Assembly (NCBI RefSeq): GCF_029067145.1
Contig: NZ_JAIEFA010000017.1
Span: forward strand, 1 to 25,028
DNA length: 25,028 bases
Reading direction: 5' to 3'
Source of the DNA: Helicobacter sp.
GTDB lineage: Bacteria > Campylobacterota > Campylobacteria > Campylobacterales > Helicobacteraceae
A model generated the notes under the pieces. It saw nothing but the letters and a program-made list of their open reading frames with translations, searched no databases and was not told where the DNA came from. This document shows positions 24,400 to 25,028 of the stretch, in pieces (positions within the stretch are counted from its first letter, which is position 1; every line of letters begins with the position of its first letter). Position numbers and translations under genes: made by a program.

Positions 24400-25028
24400 T
24401 CCTCAACAATTCTTGCTTACAAAATTCCAAATATTCTTTCAGCTCATTTTCTAACTTTTCTTGCAAAGATTGTGGAGAAAGAATCCTCACAAAAGGCAAA
24501 AACAATTTTACAAGATTTAACGCCTCCTGCGCATAACCAAAAGAACATTCTACGACAAAATACGATGGGGTTTGCTCTAAGATTCTGTATTGGATTAAAA
24601 AATTCTTGCGAAAAAGATACTCTCTTGCCTCATTATTGATTTTCAAACGCACCAAAATAGGATTCTGCGAAATCCAAGTGGTGTAGCTTTGGCTAATTGT
24701 AGCTAAAATCTCTTGATTTGGCGTAAATTTCTGCGTTTCCAAAATCTGCAAGCAGGTGATTTTGGACAATGTAAAATGTTTCAAAACTCCTTTTTCATCG
24801 CCAAGCAAATACCAAACCCCATCATTATGCACGAGCAAATAGGGATTCACTTCGCGCAATTTGTCTTTGTAAATAAACTTTGTTGGGCAATAATAAAAAC
24901 TCGCATTTTTTAGCCGATAAAAAACATCATCAAGTTTTACAGAAGATTCTATGTGGTGGTTTTTGATAGAAATTTTTGAAGCACAATCGCGAGTTGTTTT
25001 CTTTATAGGGCGATTAATTGGGGGGGGG
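24395..25028 (-). CDS. WYL-domain transcriptional regulator, 5' end beyond the window
   Basis: The frame is open from the window edge to the stop at 24395, about 211 residues. It reads without interruption through the poly-C tract on the coding strand, so the TTG at 24859 is not the true start. The WYL domain spans about residues 30-120 of the visible part, with the hallmark PTKFIYKDKLREVNPYLL and GVWYLLGD. The remaining 90 residues resemble the WCX C-terminal extension (YFVVECSFGYAQEALNLVKLF). An N-terminal DeoR-like helix-turn-helix is expected upstream but is not in the window. WYL proteins bind small ligands or nucleic acids and often regulate stress, DNA repair or defence genes; the target here is unknown. 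Its convergent neighbour is rpsU. Confidence 0.8.
   Translation of the reverse strand, partial: PPPINRPIKKTTRDCASKISIKNHHIESSVKLDDVFYRLKNASFYYCPTKFIYKDKLREVNPYLLVHNDGVWYLLGDEKGVLKHFTLSKITCLQILETQKFTPNQEILATISQSYTTWISQNPILVRLKINNEAREYLFRKNFLIQYRILEQTPSYFVVECSFGYAQEALNLVKLFLPFVRILSPQSLQEKLENELKEYLEFCKQELLRK
25020..25028. repeat. Poly-G tract of at least 9 bases at the right edge
   Basis: Nine consecutive G close the window, and the tract may be longer. On the coding strand of the WYL gene they give CCC codons (prolines) between the expected helix-turn-helix and the WYL domain. A contig ending in poly-G fits a slippage-prone homopolymer that stops assembly. It could also be a sequencing artefact. 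Confidence 0.6.

Noticed and set aside
24268..24639. 123-codon plus-strand frame overlapping rpsU and the WYL gene
   Set aside because: It crosses the terminator hairpin and is mostly antisense to the WYL gene; no recognisable protein or ribosome binding site.
24395..24859. The TTG at 24859 as the start of the WYL protein
   Set aside because: The frame continues upstream through the first half of the WYL signature (PTKFIYKDKL) to the window edge, so this start would cut the domain.
1..25028. CRISPR arrays, insertion sequences, prophage, tRNA or rRNA genes
   Set aside because: I found no regularly spaced direct repeats, transposase or integrase motifs, or tRNA-like cloverleaf ends, and all gaps are under about 180 bases.

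Overview
This is an AT-rich chromosomal segment with the gene content of an epsilonproteobacterium, most probably an enterohepatic-type Helicobacter. The order ferredoxin, ppx/gppA, waaC, lpxL-type acyltransferase matches my memory of H. pylori HP0277-HP0280, and ruvA, FapA and murJ lie together as in the HP0883-HP0885 neighbourhood. Extended -10 promoters without a clear -35, and a glyS separate from glyQ, also fit. The assignment rests on recall and protein signatures, not on a search. No rRNA, tRNA, CRISPR array, insertion sequence or prophage is visible. No stretch longer than about 180 bases lacks a gene.

Layout. 1-3250 (minus): the 5' tip of an unidentified gene at the left edge, a chemoreceptor with a periplasmic CxxCH haem-binding site, and an orphan PAS histidine kinase. 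3370-6101 (plus): glyS followed by a TrpC-like barrel protein that has lost its catalytic residues. 6218-10968 (plus): a tightly packed envelope set of ferredoxin, Ppx/GppA phosphatase, heptosyltransferase I (waaC), lipid A acyltransferase and a WaaQ-type heptosyltransferase. 10958-16084 (minus): an operon fapA-ruvA-rimO-tilS-yedF, with short overlaps or gaps throughout. 16183-17646 (plus): murJ. 17747-23974 (minus): ccoG, an AI-2E-family permease, mnmH, prfB, msrP and msrQ. 24156-24368 (plus): rpsU. 24395 to the right edge (minus): a WYL-domain regulator whose reading frame runs into a poly-G/C tract of at least 9 bases where the window ends.

How the genes relate. Several encode envelope biogenesis functions: waaC, the acyltransferase and the WaaQ-type enzyme build lipid A and inner core, and murJ flips lipid II. 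Others serve translation and tRNA modification: glyS, tilS, rimO, prfB, mnmH and rpsU. Two genes of selenium metabolism, mnmH and yedF, sit in separate minus-strand operons. ccoG, msrP/msrQ and the haem chemoreceptor relate to respiration, periplasmic redox repair and redox or energy sensing.

The most unusual signal is at the DNA level. The pentamer pair GAATC/GATTC, usually in the palindromic context RGAWTCY, is strongly over-represented in every reading frame and on both strands. It also forms both arms of the terminator between rpsU and the WYL gene. This resembles how DNA-uptake signal sequences are distributed in other genera. The other leads are the edge poly-G tract, the degenerate TrpC, and an MsrQ that lacks one expected haem-ligand histidine.
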